Positions 24,504-35,504 are shown, counted from the first letter of the stretch. The stretch is DNA of 64,000 bases from Gordionus sp. m RMFG-2023 (GCF_954871325.1 NC_088775.1:23599561-23663560), one strand, 5' to 3'. Translations and numbers: made by a program. The notes: a model not told the origin generated them from the letters alone.

Positions 24504-25049
24504 TACATTTTCATGATTTCTCCTTATTTATTAAAGAAATAAACAATTTTATATTTTGTGCCGCAATGTGAAAATTTTTTAAATAACAAAAAAAAATATA
24601 CCAAAAATATATCATAAGAGCATGGTTTTTTATTTAAAAAAAATAAACAATTTTAGTTTTCTTCAACATATAATATATTTTTTTTAAGGTACTAATATAA
24701 AATATAATAACACAATAAAAGAATTACCTCATTAAAATAGTGCAAAAATTGGTAATTTCCTCTATTCGCCAAAATAAATTATTGCTTTTTAAACAACTTA
24801 TATTATGTTATTATTTAATCATTAATTATATTCCAATTTATGAATCACTTCTTTTTTTTATATATCTTATTTTTTAATATATTAATAATACATTTAAGGT
24901 ATAACAATATGTCAATATAAATTTAACGTATTAGTGCGTTTTTAAAAAATCATTTAAATCAAAGTATTTAAGTAAAATAACCTTGTTACTATAAATAAAT
25001 CAACTATATTATTATTCCACTCTCTAAGGAAAGCATCCTAAGGCTCTTC
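24504..25049. other. AT-rich spacer with a segment repeated at 39,046-39,240
   Basis: From 24,746 to about 24,912 the sequence starting AAATTGGTAATTTCCTCTAT matches 39,046-39,240, which lies just before the LINE reading frame. It may be a second, decayed copy of the LINE's upstream region. No gene. Confidence 0.5.
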
Positions 25050-26377
25050 TGAGTTAAGAAACGATGTTGAAGGCGTTAAAAATAGTTATATATTATGTTA
25101 TTATCAGCACTATAATGGAAGAAGTTAGCTATATCAGGTGGCCTCCATAGTTGGTTATATCACGATATACGAAGTCTCTTGTCGTTGCTAAATCGTTTTC
25201 ATAGCTCTGCTCAAGATTGGGATCATTGTTTGATTTTTAAATACTTTATCTAAAGGTCCCTTAATAGTTTAGTTCTTTCCAAATTATAATTATATATCTA
25301 TTTGAGCACTTGTAACATAATTCTGCCATCAGACTCTGCTCTAAATTGTTTGACATTATTTGTATTTATTCAAATGATTTTACCAATTATGATATTGTGT
25401 GGCGGTATCTCTTTTCTCTACTTCAATTTTTTCACTCTTTATTTCTAAAGTCTTTTTACATGCCTCCATGCATGGAACAATAATGTTTGTGTGAGGGTCA
25501 CTGGTTAGTGATATATCTCTAGGCTTCATCATAAAGTTAGTGTGCGTCTAGATTGACTTTCATAAGCACATGGATCCTTGATGACTCTGTTAAGCAAATT
25601 CTATCAAAAATCGATCCATCCATTTCACTGAACTAATAATTTTAAAGGAAATTCAGAGATTTAGATATAATATATCTATCATTTTAACCAAAATTTTGTT
25701 ACAATATGATACTTTTCTAGCACCCTTATTGTTACTAGAAGAATTTGAATTGACATTATAATTTTTTGCCGTTGGACTCTAGGTAGAATCATAACAGACA
25801 GCGTTGCGTCATGCTTTGGGTGTAGCTTTACTTGGGTTTTCAAGGCTGGTTTACATTTAAGCTTTGGTATAAGGTCAGCCTTCGATTTCGCAATTTTGTT
25901 TTTCAAGCATTCCTATATGTGTTCTGAATGTGTAAAACCATACTTGTCGACAGTTTATTATCACCGTCCACTACTATAGCTTCGAGTGCATGTGTCTCGT
26001 CTTCAAAATAGACCATCATAGCAGTTAGCTTAAGTTTATCTTTCGTTGTTATCCCAACATTGCTATTCGCCGTGGCAGTATTGTATATCTTGTGTCTGTA
26101 TCCACTTGAATTGTGGGTGTGATTGGTATGTTATATGTGCTATCGTTATCCTCTATATTATTCACGTCCAGACTTAGTTGTCTGTACTCATTGTTTTCAA
26201 TTTGTATCATTCTTACCATCAATTATTTCCTCTATATCCATGGTGTTCGTAATGTTTAAATGAGGGGGGGGGGGGTTAATATTTATTCCTATAAGATTTA
26301 TTCGTGTTTTTATTGTAGTGAGATTGATTTGTGTTATAAGTATCGTTATTATAGTAATTGAGCCTTAGAAATAATCT
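25050..26377 (-). pseudogene. Decayed retroelement gag region, downstream half (outermost layer)
   Basis: Several minus-strand pieces retain protein-like composition, for example MVYFEDETHALEAIVVD near 26,000 and KPRDISLTSDPHTNIIVP near 25,500, but stops and frameshifts are frequent. At its upstream end (26,372 and below) an Asn/Tyr-rich frame continues in the same phase as the frame that ends at 36,365-36,369 on the other side of the LTR element. The two parts were therefore one gene before the insertion. A homopolymer of G at 26,264-26,275 lies inside. I cannot name the element family firmly. Confidence 0.5.
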
Positions 26378-26677
26378 TGATAGGAATTAATAAATTAAAA
26401 TATTATAAATTTCGGTTATTAAATAGTAATATGTTTAAATTTTATATAAAGCGCATTCATTAAATTAATTCTGATATATTTAACTTATTCATATACAAAT
26501 TATACTTTTATTTTTAGCTTCTTTTCGTTCTATAACTTAACCTTTTGATTTTATATTCTAATTTTAGTTTTGTAAAAATATATAAATACAAGATTAAAAA
26601 AGTAATAAAGCGAGATGAATTATATTTAGAAAAACCATTATTAATTTCCTATATTTACATGGTGCCTCGGATAATGA
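26378..26677 (+). repeat. 5' LTR of the gag-only element
   Basis: Starts TGATAGGAATT and shares almost all of its sequence with 36,045-36,364, including GTAATAAAGCGAGATGAATT near 26,600. Its 3' limit is uncertain by about 20 bp: either it stops at CA (26,658-26,659) before the TGGTGCCTCGG stretch, or it extends to about 26,677. Confidence 0.78.
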
Positions 26678-26737
26678 TCGGAAAACCATATTTTGAGAAA
26701 AATTTTTACCTGGGAATAAAACATATGGTAAAGATAT

Positions 26738-27059
26738 TTTTTAAGTCTCGTAACAGAAAGTATGGCAATTTAGAAACTAATTTCTTTTTAGAACTTTTCA
26801 CTTACAAACTTATCGTAACAGAAAGTATGATAATTTATAAACTAATTTCTTTTTAGAACTTTTATTTATATCATAAAAAGAATCAATAATTTTATAAAAC
26901 AAAAATTTCACAATGAATTCATTTTACCAAAAAAAAACAATGATCATATCTTTTATAATAACTCTTTTTTTTACCAATCAGATGTCTATAATTCATCTGA
27001 TTGACATTTGGAGTTTATCTATATATATATATATATCTATTTTTTTACATACTAAGACA
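26738..27059 (-). repeat. 3' LTR of the Ty3/gypsy element (322 bp)
   Basis: On the element's strand it begins TGTCTTAGTATG and ends GAGACTTAAAAA. It differs from the 5' copy mainly by lacking about 51 bp found there near 33,717-33,770. Internal repeats CGTAACAGAAAGTATG occur twice in each LTR. Confidence 0.88.
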
Positions 27060-27227
27060 TGTCACCCCTTTATGGTCAGTGACACTCCTTTAACAAAAAC
27101 GATGGCGATAATATAAAACAGATTTTACAAAAAATTATTATACTACAATAAAAATCTTTATAAGAAATTACTATACTACAATAATAATGAAAAAAAATTT
27201 TACACCTTCTTTCCTTCGCTATCTGAG

Positions 27228-27794
27228 CTACATTAACAGTAGATCCTCCCATAGTTCTTCCTCCTGATCAGTTGCTGCCAGCATATCAGTCGCTACCGTC
27301 AACGGGTTGGATTCAGCTGCTGCAGGCGCTACTGGACCCATCGTACTCGCTGCTCGATGCTGCTCCATCACCGTCCGAATATTTATGTGATCCATTCTTC
27401 TGATACTGGCCTCTTGGTTCACTAACCTTGCCGGCGTAAGCTGAGAATTATCTTTTCTTGTTCCGCTGATTACACTATCGACAAATTCTCTGGCCAATCT
27501 TTTGGTCATTCCCGGTTGTGTGCCCCAAATATTCGTGTTTTGTGTCCCCAACGGTACCCAATTCTTTTTAAACAGCGTCGGACATTGATTCTTCAAATGC
27601 GTCTCGGACTGGCAATTGAAACATCTCCTTTTCTTAACAAGTAAATTGCTTGAGGTGGACGGATTCTCCATTGGGCGAATATCCACATTATTATTCAAAT
27701 CCATAACCTTAGGGATCAACGTGATCTGAAGATAGTGGTCCTGGAGATGTATTAATTTGTGTTGGGTTTGCAAGGTTTTTTTATCAGGCAACAT
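27228..27794 (-). CDS. Extra zinc-knuckle ORF downstream of integrase
   Basis: 188 codons, intact, on the same strand as the gypsy pol genes. It lies between integrase and the 3' LTR, where some elements keep an env or accessory gene. A single CCHC knuckle, CFNCQSETHLKNQC, occurs at about residues 58-71. The C-terminal half is Ala/Thr/Pro-rich and ends acidic (DQEEELWEDLLLM). There is no signal peptide or membrane segment, so it does not look like an envelope protein. G+C is visibly higher than the flanks. It could be a relocated nucleocapsid-type protein or a captured sequence; function unknown. Confidence 0.6.
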   Translation of the reverse strand: MLPDKKTLQTQHKLIHLQDHYLQITLIPKVMDLNNNVDIRPMENPSTSSNLLVKKRRCFNCQSETHLKNQCPTLFKKNWVPLGTQNTNIWGTQPGMTKRLAREFVDSVISGTRKDNSQLTPARLVNQEASIRRMDHINIRTVMEQHRAASTMGPVAPAAAESNPLTVATDMLAATDQEEELWEDLLLM

Positions 27795-27880
27795 TTTAAA
27801 GAAGAGGAAAAATAATCTTATTCAAAAGGGCAAACTAATTTATGTTTTTTTTTTTCTTTCTTTGTTTCACAATTGGGGAA

Positions 27881-28060
27881 AAAATATTATAACCAATATT
27901 TATTCTTTATTTTTCCTTTTGTCTTTCACACAACTCAGGATTTTAACAACAAATAATACAAATACTAAGAAAAAATATTATAACCAATATTTATTCTTTA
28001 TCTTTTCTTTTGTCTTTCACAACAACTCAGGATTTTAACAACAAATAATATAAATACTTA
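27881..28060. repeat. 91-bp tandem duplication inside the gypsy element
   Basis: Two units (27,881-27,971 and 27,972-28,060), each starting AAAATATTATAACCAATATT, are nearly identical. They lie in the non-coding part upstream of the extra ORF. Confidence 0.85.
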
Positions 28061-28960
28061 TTGATCACAAATCCCAACCTATTTTCTACAATTTGTAATT
28101 TTTATTTATTTTCCTTTCCTAACTTATAACCATACTCACATCAAAGTGAACCGTTCGTGAAAACAAAAAAGAACATAACTTTCTTTTTCTTTTTCCACTG
28201 ACCATTCATCACAAAAATTTACATTTTTTTTTATTAACCTTTTCTTTACTTTCCTTGAAAACAAAAAAAAACAACTGCTCGGTATATAACATAATCATAA
28301 ACGATTCCCTCGTTATACCATTTAATAACTTATATTATACTCCTATCACTAGGATACTCGAGTATATAAAATAATTAATAAATTAATAAAATACTTTCCT
28401 CCGATGGACTTTAATACCATTTAACCGAAAGCATAAATTACCAAAACACCCCCCAGTTGTTCAGTATACAACTAATTCATTAAGTTATATAATTTTGTTT
28501 TGTACTCCACTAATTTTATTAATTACATGATTATTTAAATAACCGAAGGAATCTCTTCCTTCAAGGGAAACCAAAAAAAATTGTCTTTGCCCTTCAATAC
28601 CCTGAGACTCAATTATAATCCCGTATAATTATAGGATGTTGAGTTCTCCCTCCGAAATATAAAAATCCCTTTATTTTCCAGGCTTTTCAAGGTTTCAATT
28701 AAGCATCTGGATTCCATTAACACTTAATCCCAAAGAGCCTATCCCTATCTTTATGATAGTATCATACTCCCAATACTACGTAAGTATCGTTATCAGAGTA
28801 TCCCAAAGGAATCAATATTTTCATTATTCACATTTAACATATTATGACATATTACTACAATAAATTTCATTATTCATCTTTAACACATTATGCTATATGA
28901 TTCCTATAATCTAAGATTCTGGAAAAATAATCAGATAAGATTAATATTTAAGCATTTTCA
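28061..28960. other. Non-coding interval of the gypsy element
   Basis: About 900 bp between the integrase stop and the 91-bp duplication. It is AT-rich with no frame above noise on either strand. It could hold the leader of the downstream ORF or a relic of an env-like gene, but nothing specific is visible. Confidence 0.4.
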
Positions 28961-28968
28961 TATTATCT

Positions 28969-30924
28969 TTATCCTTTCTTACTTTCTCCTAACCTTACGT
29001 GATCATTATGTCTGATTACCGTAATTCCATTTATTAGCAAAATTTCATTTAATCTGGAACCAAGGTTTTCTACTATACGACCTTTTTCCCATTTCTTCCC
29101 TTTGTTATCAAACAAACGGGCCCATATAATTCTTCCCACAGGATATTTTATTACAATCTTATCAACCGAAGGTACACCAGTTCCATCTTTGGATTTTAAG
29201 AAATCCAACGGCATTCTGGTCCTTCTTCCCAAAAATAACTCCACCGGAGTAATTCCCTCTCGGTTTCTGGAATTATTATAATATAAATGGGCCATCCAAA
29301 CATCATTACTTTCTTGTTTGGCCTTTTTAATCCAATTTTTCACGATAGCTACCATTCTCTCCGCCTGTCCATTGGAACTGGGATGATATGGTGGAGCTAA
29401 TACGTGTTTAATTTCCATCGCATTACAAAAATCTTTGAAACCTTCACTTACAAAGGCCGGACCTCCATCAGACACTATTGTCTTTGGAATCCCAAATCTA
29501 GCCCATAACCTTTGTAACAATTTGATAACAATTCTAGTGGTTAACCCATGAACCTCTTCATATTCAATCCACTTAGAATATGCATCAACAACTAAAAAAT
29601 ACGACATCTTGTTTAAGTCAAAGAAATCCACGTGAACACGCTCCCACGGCTTTTCAGGTCTTGGCCAATAACTGCCTATTTCCTTCCGGGGCATAACGGC
29701 ACACGAATTACAAGGAATACAACTCCTTGTAATCTTTTCAATATCATCACTCATTCCAGGCCACCACTCACGAGCCCAAGATTTCATTTTATCCCGACCC
29801 TGATGTCCTGCATGCAACAATCGTACAATTTTACTCCGTAATTTCAACGGAATCACGGCTCTATTACCCCGTATCAAACAATCATCCACTATGGACAATT
29901 CCTTTTCAATTTTTTTATAAACTTTACTATTATTTTTCCACGGTTCTTGTCCCGTCAAAAATAATTTCACTCGACCCAATTCCTTATCCCCTAAGGTATT
30001 GCTTTTAAGATCCTCCCAATTCGTAGGACCACCCTTTAACATATGTGATAAAGAACAAATTAATACCCTGTCTTCATTCACCATTATACTTTTGTTACCG
30101 TCAAGATCCCCTTCACTGGATCCTAACCTAGATAAAATATCAGGCAAACAATTTTCCTTGCCCCTGCGATATCTGATTTCCACATTAAAACTTCCCACCA
30201 GTAACAACCAACGTTGCAACCTGGGAGACAGCATTAACTCTTTATTATCTTTTTTAAATAAATGAATTAACGGCTTATGATCCGTGTAAATTATAAATCT
30301 TTTACCGATCAAATATTCCCGACATTTGGTTAATCCAAAGATAACCGCTAGGGCTTCTTGTTCAATAACCGAATATCTAGTTTCCACTTCCCTGAAAACT
30401 CTCGAAAAAAATATGATGGGTCTTTCCACACCATCCATTAAATGTAACAATGCACCTCCAACCCCCTTGTTGGATGCATCAACTGCCAATATGATCTCCA
30501 AATCATTATTAAAACATACCAAAATCGGTTCCTCACCAATTTTTCCTTTTAAAATATCAAAAGCATTTTTCTGTTCAATTTTCCACACAAAATGAACACC
30601 TTTCTTTAATAAACCATACAATGGAGATGCCAATTTTGCAAAATCTTCCACAAACCGATGATAATAATTTACCATTCCCAAAAATGATTGCAACTCCGCT
30701 TTATTGGTTGGCGGATTCATATTCGTTATATTTTTTAAATTTTTTTCCAGAGGTTTCACCTCCATTCCATTTATGCGATGTCCTAAGTAGATAACTTCCG
30801 TTACCCCAAGAACACTCTTTTCCTTGCTGGCCCTCAGACCCTTATCACGAATCCGCTTGAAAACTTCTTCCAAACGTTGATTATGTTGCTCTGGTGTTAT
30901 ACCAGTCACCAACACATCATCCAT
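28969..30924 (-). CDS. pol: Gypsy Pol part 2: RT C-terminus, RNase H, integrase
   Basis: 651 codons. It begins at the RT active-site Asp pair (MDDVLV), continues through the RT thumb, then RNase H. RNase H carries the acidic residues in LAVDASNKGVGGALL, EQEALAV and YTDHKPL (about residues 145-220). Integrase follows: a zinc-binding HHCC-type segment with HAGH and CIPCNSC (about 370-405), then a core with Asp in VHVDFF, Asp in IVSDGGPAF and Glu in HPSSNGQAE, spaced D-35-E. The C-terminal tail ends with a basic segment and no clear chromodomain. The frame is open throughout, but it joins the upstream PR-RT frame out of phase, overlapping by 19 nt. It would make reverse transcriptase and integrase for copy-and-paste movement. 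Confidence 0.9.
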   Translation of the reverse strand: MDDVLVTGITPEQHNQRLEEVFKRIRDKGLRASKEKSVLGVTEVIYLGHRINGMEVKPLEKNLKNITNMNPPTNKAELQSFLGMVNYYHRFVEDFAKLASPLYGLLKKGVHFVWKIEQKNAFDILKGKIGEEPILVCFNNDLEIILAVDASNKGVGGALLHLMDGVERPIIFFSRVFREVETRYSVIEQEALAVIFGLTKCREYLIGKRFIIYTDHKPLIHLFKKDNKELMLSPRLQRWLLLVGSFNVEIRYRRGKENCLPDILSRLGSSEGDLDGNKSIMVNEDRVLICSLSHMLKGGPTNWEDLKSNTLGDKELGRVKLFLTGQEPWKNNSKVYKKIEKELSIVDDCLIRGNRAVIPLKLRSKIVRLLHAGHQGRDKMKSWAREWWPGMSDDIEKITRSCIPCNSCAVMPRKEIGSYWPRPEKPWERVHVDFFDLNKMSYFLVVDAYSKWIEYEEVHGLTTRIVIKLLQRLWARFGIPKTIVSDGGPAFVSEGFKDFCNAMEIKHVLAPPYHPSSNGQAERMVAIVKNWIKKAKQESNDVWMAHLYYNNSRNREGITPVELFLGRRTRMPLDFLKSKDGTGVPSVDKIVIKYPVGRIIWARLFDNKGKKWEKGRIVENLGSRLNEILLINGITVIRHNDHVRLGESKKG

Positions 30925-32306
30925 ATAATACTAACTCCTTCTAGGCCCTGGAAAACTGATGCCATAGTGCGCTGAAATATCGGCGCTGACACACTTAATC
31001 CAAACGGTAGCCTACAAAAGGCAAATAATCCTTTCGGAGTCGTTATGGTAAATAATTTATGAATTTCTTCTTTCAAAGGCAATTGCAAATAAGCCGAAGA
31101 AAAATCAACCTTGGAAAAATACTTGGCACCTTTTAAACTGGCCAAAATTTCCTCAATCCTAGGCAATGGATATTTTACCTCCACTACCCATCTATTTAAC
31201 GTTACACGGAAATCAGCACATAGCCTTAACTTTCCATTCGATTTTCTAACAGGTACCAATGGTGTGGCCCACTCACTATATTCCACAGGAATAATGATGC
31301 CATCTCTAACCCATTGATCCAATTCTTCATCGATTTCCCTTTTCCACTCAAAAGGAACTCTTCGACAAGCCAAAAAGATGGGTGAAAAACCCTCTTTCAG
31401 TTTAACGTCTACATGATAATCATTTAAACGCCCTAATTTTTCTATAAAAATTATACCATATTTTCTAACCAAAACAGGTATAGCCAGATCGATCTTTTTT
31501 AATCCATCGATTTCAATTTCCATACATTGATCCCTATCAATTTTACCATTTATTTCTGTATGATCAGAACTGATCCCTACTCTTTCAGGAGTTTCAATAA
31601 AATTATTATTACCGACAATCCTATTTTCATCATTCAATAATTTATATATCCCTTCTTTCTGAAGTTCATCTCGGATATTATCCGCCATTAAATCTCCTTT
31701 ATCACTAGCTAATCCGCTATCAATAATAAATAAATTCCAATAATTATTATAGGGTCCAATTGTGGTAATCCAATCCCACCCCATAATAGTTTCCACTGCT
31801 TTTCCCACTATCCATAAATCTAAACTTATGATAGTATCATTAAAAACCACATACCATTGAGTTTTACCCAAAACCTCAATTTCAGAACCATCGAACTGTT
31901 TTAAACACATATTATCCTTAATAATCACGCCATTAGGCCAATATTTATAAAAATTTTCACAAGACATTATCGAAATGCTCGCACCAGTGTCAAATAGCAT
32001 ATCAATATACCTGCAGTCAATTCTCAAGTTAACCCTAGGACATTGACCCAGTCTATTTATTCCATCAGTCCTTAAAATTTCACAAGTTTTAAGGGGCTGA
32101 TCGCTATATATTCCCTCTGAAATATGCATTTTATTAAAATTTAAATTTCCTCCTAAATTCAACTCAGAATTTTGAGGCTTTTTACTAATATAACTATATT
32201 TTTTTATAATATCCCGAGGATATTTCTCCCATTTAAAATTATCAAAATTTTTCCTATTTGTATATTTCATATCCCATTTAAAAGCATTATTTTTCATTAT
32301 ATTCAC
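30906..32306 (-). pseudogene. pol: Gypsy Pol part 1: aspartic protease and RT N-terminus, ending in a frameshift
   Basis: 466 codons. An aspartic protease active site, LFDTGASISIM, lies at about residues 108-118. RT follows, with the ADFRVTLN and FSKVDFSSAYLQL (catalytic Asp) motifs and the FCRLPFGLSVSAP motif at about residues 365-450. The frame leaves phase just before the active-site Tyr-Met-Asp-Asp box, consistent with one missing base near 30,925-30,935, and stops at 30,906. It could be a mutation, a sequencing error in an AT run, or, less likely, programmed frameshifting; no recognisable slippery site is obvious. Confidence 0.82.
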
Positions 32307-32477
32307 ATTAAAACTATAATCAACCGTTTTAACCCTATCTTCATGATAACAAACATTTTCATTAAAACCATTAAAATTATGAGAATCCCATCTCTTTTTA
32401 TTATTATAATATACTTTCTTAAAATTTTTATTTCCCTGTATTCTAACTGCTATATGATTACATTTGCTATCATATAG

Positions 32478-33260
32478 TCAGTGTAAATCACAATTTATAG
32501 CTATATGTCCCGTCTCTTTACATTTAAAACATAAACGAGACCCATCCAAATTCGATTTCAACGAATCAACTTTATTTACATCTAGGTGTGAAATCTTCCT
32601 TACATTGGAATTTTCTCCACTAGATTTTTGCAATGGAAAACCCATTCTAAAATTCTGTTCCTTTACAATACAGGTTTTGGCATAATGACCCTTGTAACCG
32701 CACCGATTACAAATTATGTCAGCAATAATTTTTGGAAAACTCTTTCCATTCGAAATAATTCTATCACCGAATTGTTTCTTATCCCCTTGATTATTCATAC
32801 TAATCAACCTGGATACATCACTATAAATATCTTTAATAGATTCTTTTATATCTTTTAATTCCTGGAGGATAACCACTGATCTCTCCATAAATTCCAAACG
32901 ATCATCAATATTATCTTTCATCGTTTCAACCATTCCTGGTTTGCCGTTCTTGATTTCATTTAAAATTCCATTTAAACTACTTTCCAAGTCCGAAATTCTT
33001 TTAAAACAATTAACCGACACCAAAGTGTCCTTTTTCCAATTACCATATACCTTGGTCGCAACCAAAGTACATTTTCCACATAAAAATTTCAAAAGTATAT
33101 ATATTGAATATAGAATTATTATTAATCCTAATGTAACTAAGTGATGACCTATATCCAATTCATTAAGGTTCTGATACAAGATTTTATAACCCATATCCTT
33201 AAAGACGGCAATTTTATTAATAAAAGTAGGCTCAGAATACTTATCGAAATATACAACCAT
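32478..33260 (-). CDS. gag: Gypsy Gag-like protein with two zinc knuckles and a membrane-like segment
   Basis: 260 codons, first ORF after the 5' LTR. Two CCHC knuckles, CNRCGYKGHYAKTC (about residues 186-199) and CFKCKETGHIAINC (about 244-257), identify a nucleocapsid function, binding element RNA. The middle (about residues 85-165) is charged and heptad-like, suggesting a coiled coil. Unusually, residues about 42-62 form an uninterrupted hydrophobic stretch (LVTLGLIIILYSIYILLKFL) predicted by eye to span a membrane, and a typical ~200-residue capsid domain is not evident. A stop separates it from the protease frame at 32,306. Confidence 0.72.
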   Translation of the reverse strand: MVVYFDKYSEPTFINKIAVFKDMGYKILYQNLNELDIGHHLVTLGLIIILYSIYILLKFLCGKCTLVATKVYGNWKKDTLVSVNCFKRISDLESSLNGILNEIKNGKPGMVETMKDNIDDRLEFMERSVVILQELKDIKESIKDIYSDVSRLISMNNQGDKKQFGDRIISNGKSFPKIIADIICNRCGYKGHYAKTCIVKEQNFRMGFPLQKSSGENSNVRKISHLDVNKVDSLKSNLDGSRLCFKCKETGHIAINCDLH

Positions 33261-33499
33261 CGCATATTACAAATTTCTACTTTAAAATTACGTTACTACA
33301 AAAAGACAAAAATATTTTTCCAAACTACTTTGTTAATTAAAATTCACAAAAAAAATTAAACCACAAAAACGTTATTATTGCGTTGTGTCCTAAGGTAACC
33401 TATAATATGTAAAATAAAAAAAATTTTATTTTTTTACCTTAAAATAATGAATACCCTTGAATTTCCAGGTTCGAATAATCCTGGGAGAACGGTCAACAA

Positions 33500-33872
33500 T
33501 TTTTAAGTCTCGTAACAGAAAGTATGGCAATTTAGAAACTAATTTCTTTTTAGAACTTTTCACTTACAAACTTATCGTAACAGAAAGTATGATAATTTAT
33601 AAACTAATTTCTTTTTAGAACTTTTATTTATATCATAAAAAGAATCATAATAATTTTATAAAACAAAAATTTCACAATGAATTCATTTTACCAAAAAAAA
33701 ACAATGATCATATCTTTTTTAAAAAAAAATAAATTATCATAATTTTTATTATCTTTTTTCATTACACAATAATAACTCTTTTTTTTACCAATCAGATGTC
33801 TATAATTCATCTGATTGACATTTGGAGTTTATCCATATATATATATATATCTATTTTTTACATACTAAGACA
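33500..33872 (-). repeat. 5' LTR of the Ty3/gypsy element (373 bp)
   Basis: Same sequence as 26,738-27,059 apart from point changes and an extra block of about 51 bp. Just inside the element (33,460-33,499) the plus strand reads CCAGGTTCGAATAATCCTGG, a tRNA T-arm-like hairpin near the place where a primer binding site is expected. It lacks a clean terminal TGG match. Confidence 0.88.
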
Positions 33873-33924
33873 GATATATTGATATGATTTTATAATTCTA
33901 CTCCATTTATGAAACACACTTTAG

Positions 33925-34060
33925 GTATGCAACTCAATGTGATGACCAATATCTAACTAATGTGATGACCAATGACCAATATCTAACTCAATGTGTTGAC
34001 CAATATGTAACCCAATGTGATGACCAATATATAACCATGTGGTGACCAAGAACCAATATG
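33925..34060. repeat. ~25-bp degenerate tandem repeats
   Basis: The phrase CAATGTGATGACCAATATCTAA recurs about five times with small changes, in the leader of the gag-only element just upstream of its coding region. Confidence 0.75.
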
Positions 34061-34234
34061 GAAGTTGGACAATAGGCTATGAATTCTATATAGTGAAACC
34101 AATGATGATTTACAAATATTCTATATCCACATAGGAAGACAATTTATTATAAATTAAAATTTTATTCCAAGATAAAGTCATAACTTATGGTATAAAATAA
34201 CTTAATAAAATAACTTAAACGTAAATCAATCATA

Positions 34235-35440
34235 GTGGACCTATTTGAATACCTAAAAAGCCTTAAAAAATATTTATTTAATAATGAATTAACAATTGAA
34301 TTTCTTAAGGAACTACCTATTGATATTTTTCGTATTTTTGATTTCTGGGATATTGACCAAATATGGGAATTAACTGAATTACCTAAAGATGAATTCTTAG
34401 GTATAATTGAAAATATTTTAAAGATAGGCTATTTTTATTTCAATTCCATGATCATTATAAAAATCATATTGACAAAATTCAGTCTAAAAAAAGTTATAAT
34501 TCCTAATGATATAGGTTATTATAATGATAAGAGAAATCATAATTATAATAAAGGTATTTATAATGATTATAAACCTAATAAATATTTTAAAAACAATTTA
34601 GACAAAATTATGTTAAAAGATATTATAATAATTGTAATAGAAATAGAAATTACATTAATAATAATTTTAGATATTAAGAAAATAGTAATTGTAGAGACAA
34701 TAATAATTATAACACTAACAACTTTAGAGGTCATAACTATAAATCCTATGATAAGGAAAATAATTCATAATAAAAATTATAATGATTAACACATTCGTAA
34801 TAAAAATAATTAAGGAATATATTCATAATAAAAATTATAATGATGAACACATTTGTAATAAAAATTATGATAATAAAAATTTTTACTCTAAAAGTAAAAC
34901 TTGTAATAAAATTATGAAAATAAAAGATAATATGAGATTTACTATTAAAAATTTTGAGATGATAACCTCATTAGAAGAACTTATTAGTGAAGAAATTAAG
35001 GATGCCAATGTTAAAAAAGAAAATAAAACTATAATTTCATCTATATCAAAATGTGATTGAAACATTTGAATTAAAAGATATAAATTATATGATTTAATTT
35101 AAAGAAATATTTGTGATTAAAGAAGTTAACGATACAAATATTAAAGAAAATTATAAAATTAAAAAAATAAGTATTACTAAATGTGATAAAAGATTTTTGA
35201 AACTTAAAGCTTTGAAGATAAAAAAAGTATCATAAAGAGAAGTTATGTAAAAACTAAACATCTTCATTTTAGAAAAATATTTAAAGATGTGATGAGATCA
35301 TTTTCTAAATATCTGAGGCTTAAGAAATTATTTTTTACTAAAAGCAATCTTTCGAAGAATTATTATTTTAAAACACTTTTTAAATTAAAAAACAAGGGTA
35401 TTAAATTCAAAACTTTTTTTAAAGAGAGGGAAATGTGCAT
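34235..35440 (+). pseudogene. Gag-like gene of the gag-only LTR element, broken
   Basis: The first ~65 residues look ordinary, with ELTIEFLKELPIDIFRIF and LPKDEFLGIIENILKIG. A run coding for Asn/Tyr/Lys-rich sequence follows (KRNHNYNKGIYNDYKPNKYF). After a frame change the same Asn-rich DNA reads as artificial Ile-rich sequence. Further pieces lie at 34,782-35,060 and to about 35,430, ending near FKLKNKGIKFKTFFKERE just before the terminal non-coding part. The last piece parallels FDLKNKGVKFKKK encoded at about 63,220 on the minus strand. No zinc knuckle, protease or RT was found. Movement would depend on another element's enzymes. Confidence 0.6.
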
Positions 35441-35504
35441 AATATTTATTTGCATACTTTAACCTCATGGATTGAAAACATTAATATATAAATAAAAATT
35501 ATTT

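Larger units (their letters stand above)
26738..33872 (-). mobile_element. Ty3/gypsy LTR retrotransposon
   Basis: Direct repeats 26,738-27,059 and 33,500-33,872 bound the element, and GATAT (26,733-26,737 and 33,873-33,877) is the 5-bp TSD. Order on the minus strand is LTR, Gag-like ORF with two zinc knuckles, protease-RT, RT-RNase H-integrase, an extra zinc-knuckle ORF, LTR. Protease-RT-RNase H-integrase is the Ty3/gypsy order. The purine-rich stretch AAAGGGGTGACA just before the 3' LTR is a plausible polypurine tract. A 51-bp length difference between the LTRs and a frameshift in RT indicate some age. Confidence 0.92.

Noticed and set aside
33460-33499. tRNA gene or perfect primer binding site next to the gypsy 5' LTR
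   Set aside because: It has a T-arm-like hairpin but no acceptor or anticodon arms, and the base next to the LTR is not the usual TGG.
34400-34789. Highly hydrophobic Ile-rich stretch suggesting a membrane protein
   Set aside because: It is a frame artefact: the neighbouring frame of the same DNA gives Asn/Tyr/Arg-rich Gag-type sequence, so the Ile-rich reading follows a frameshift.
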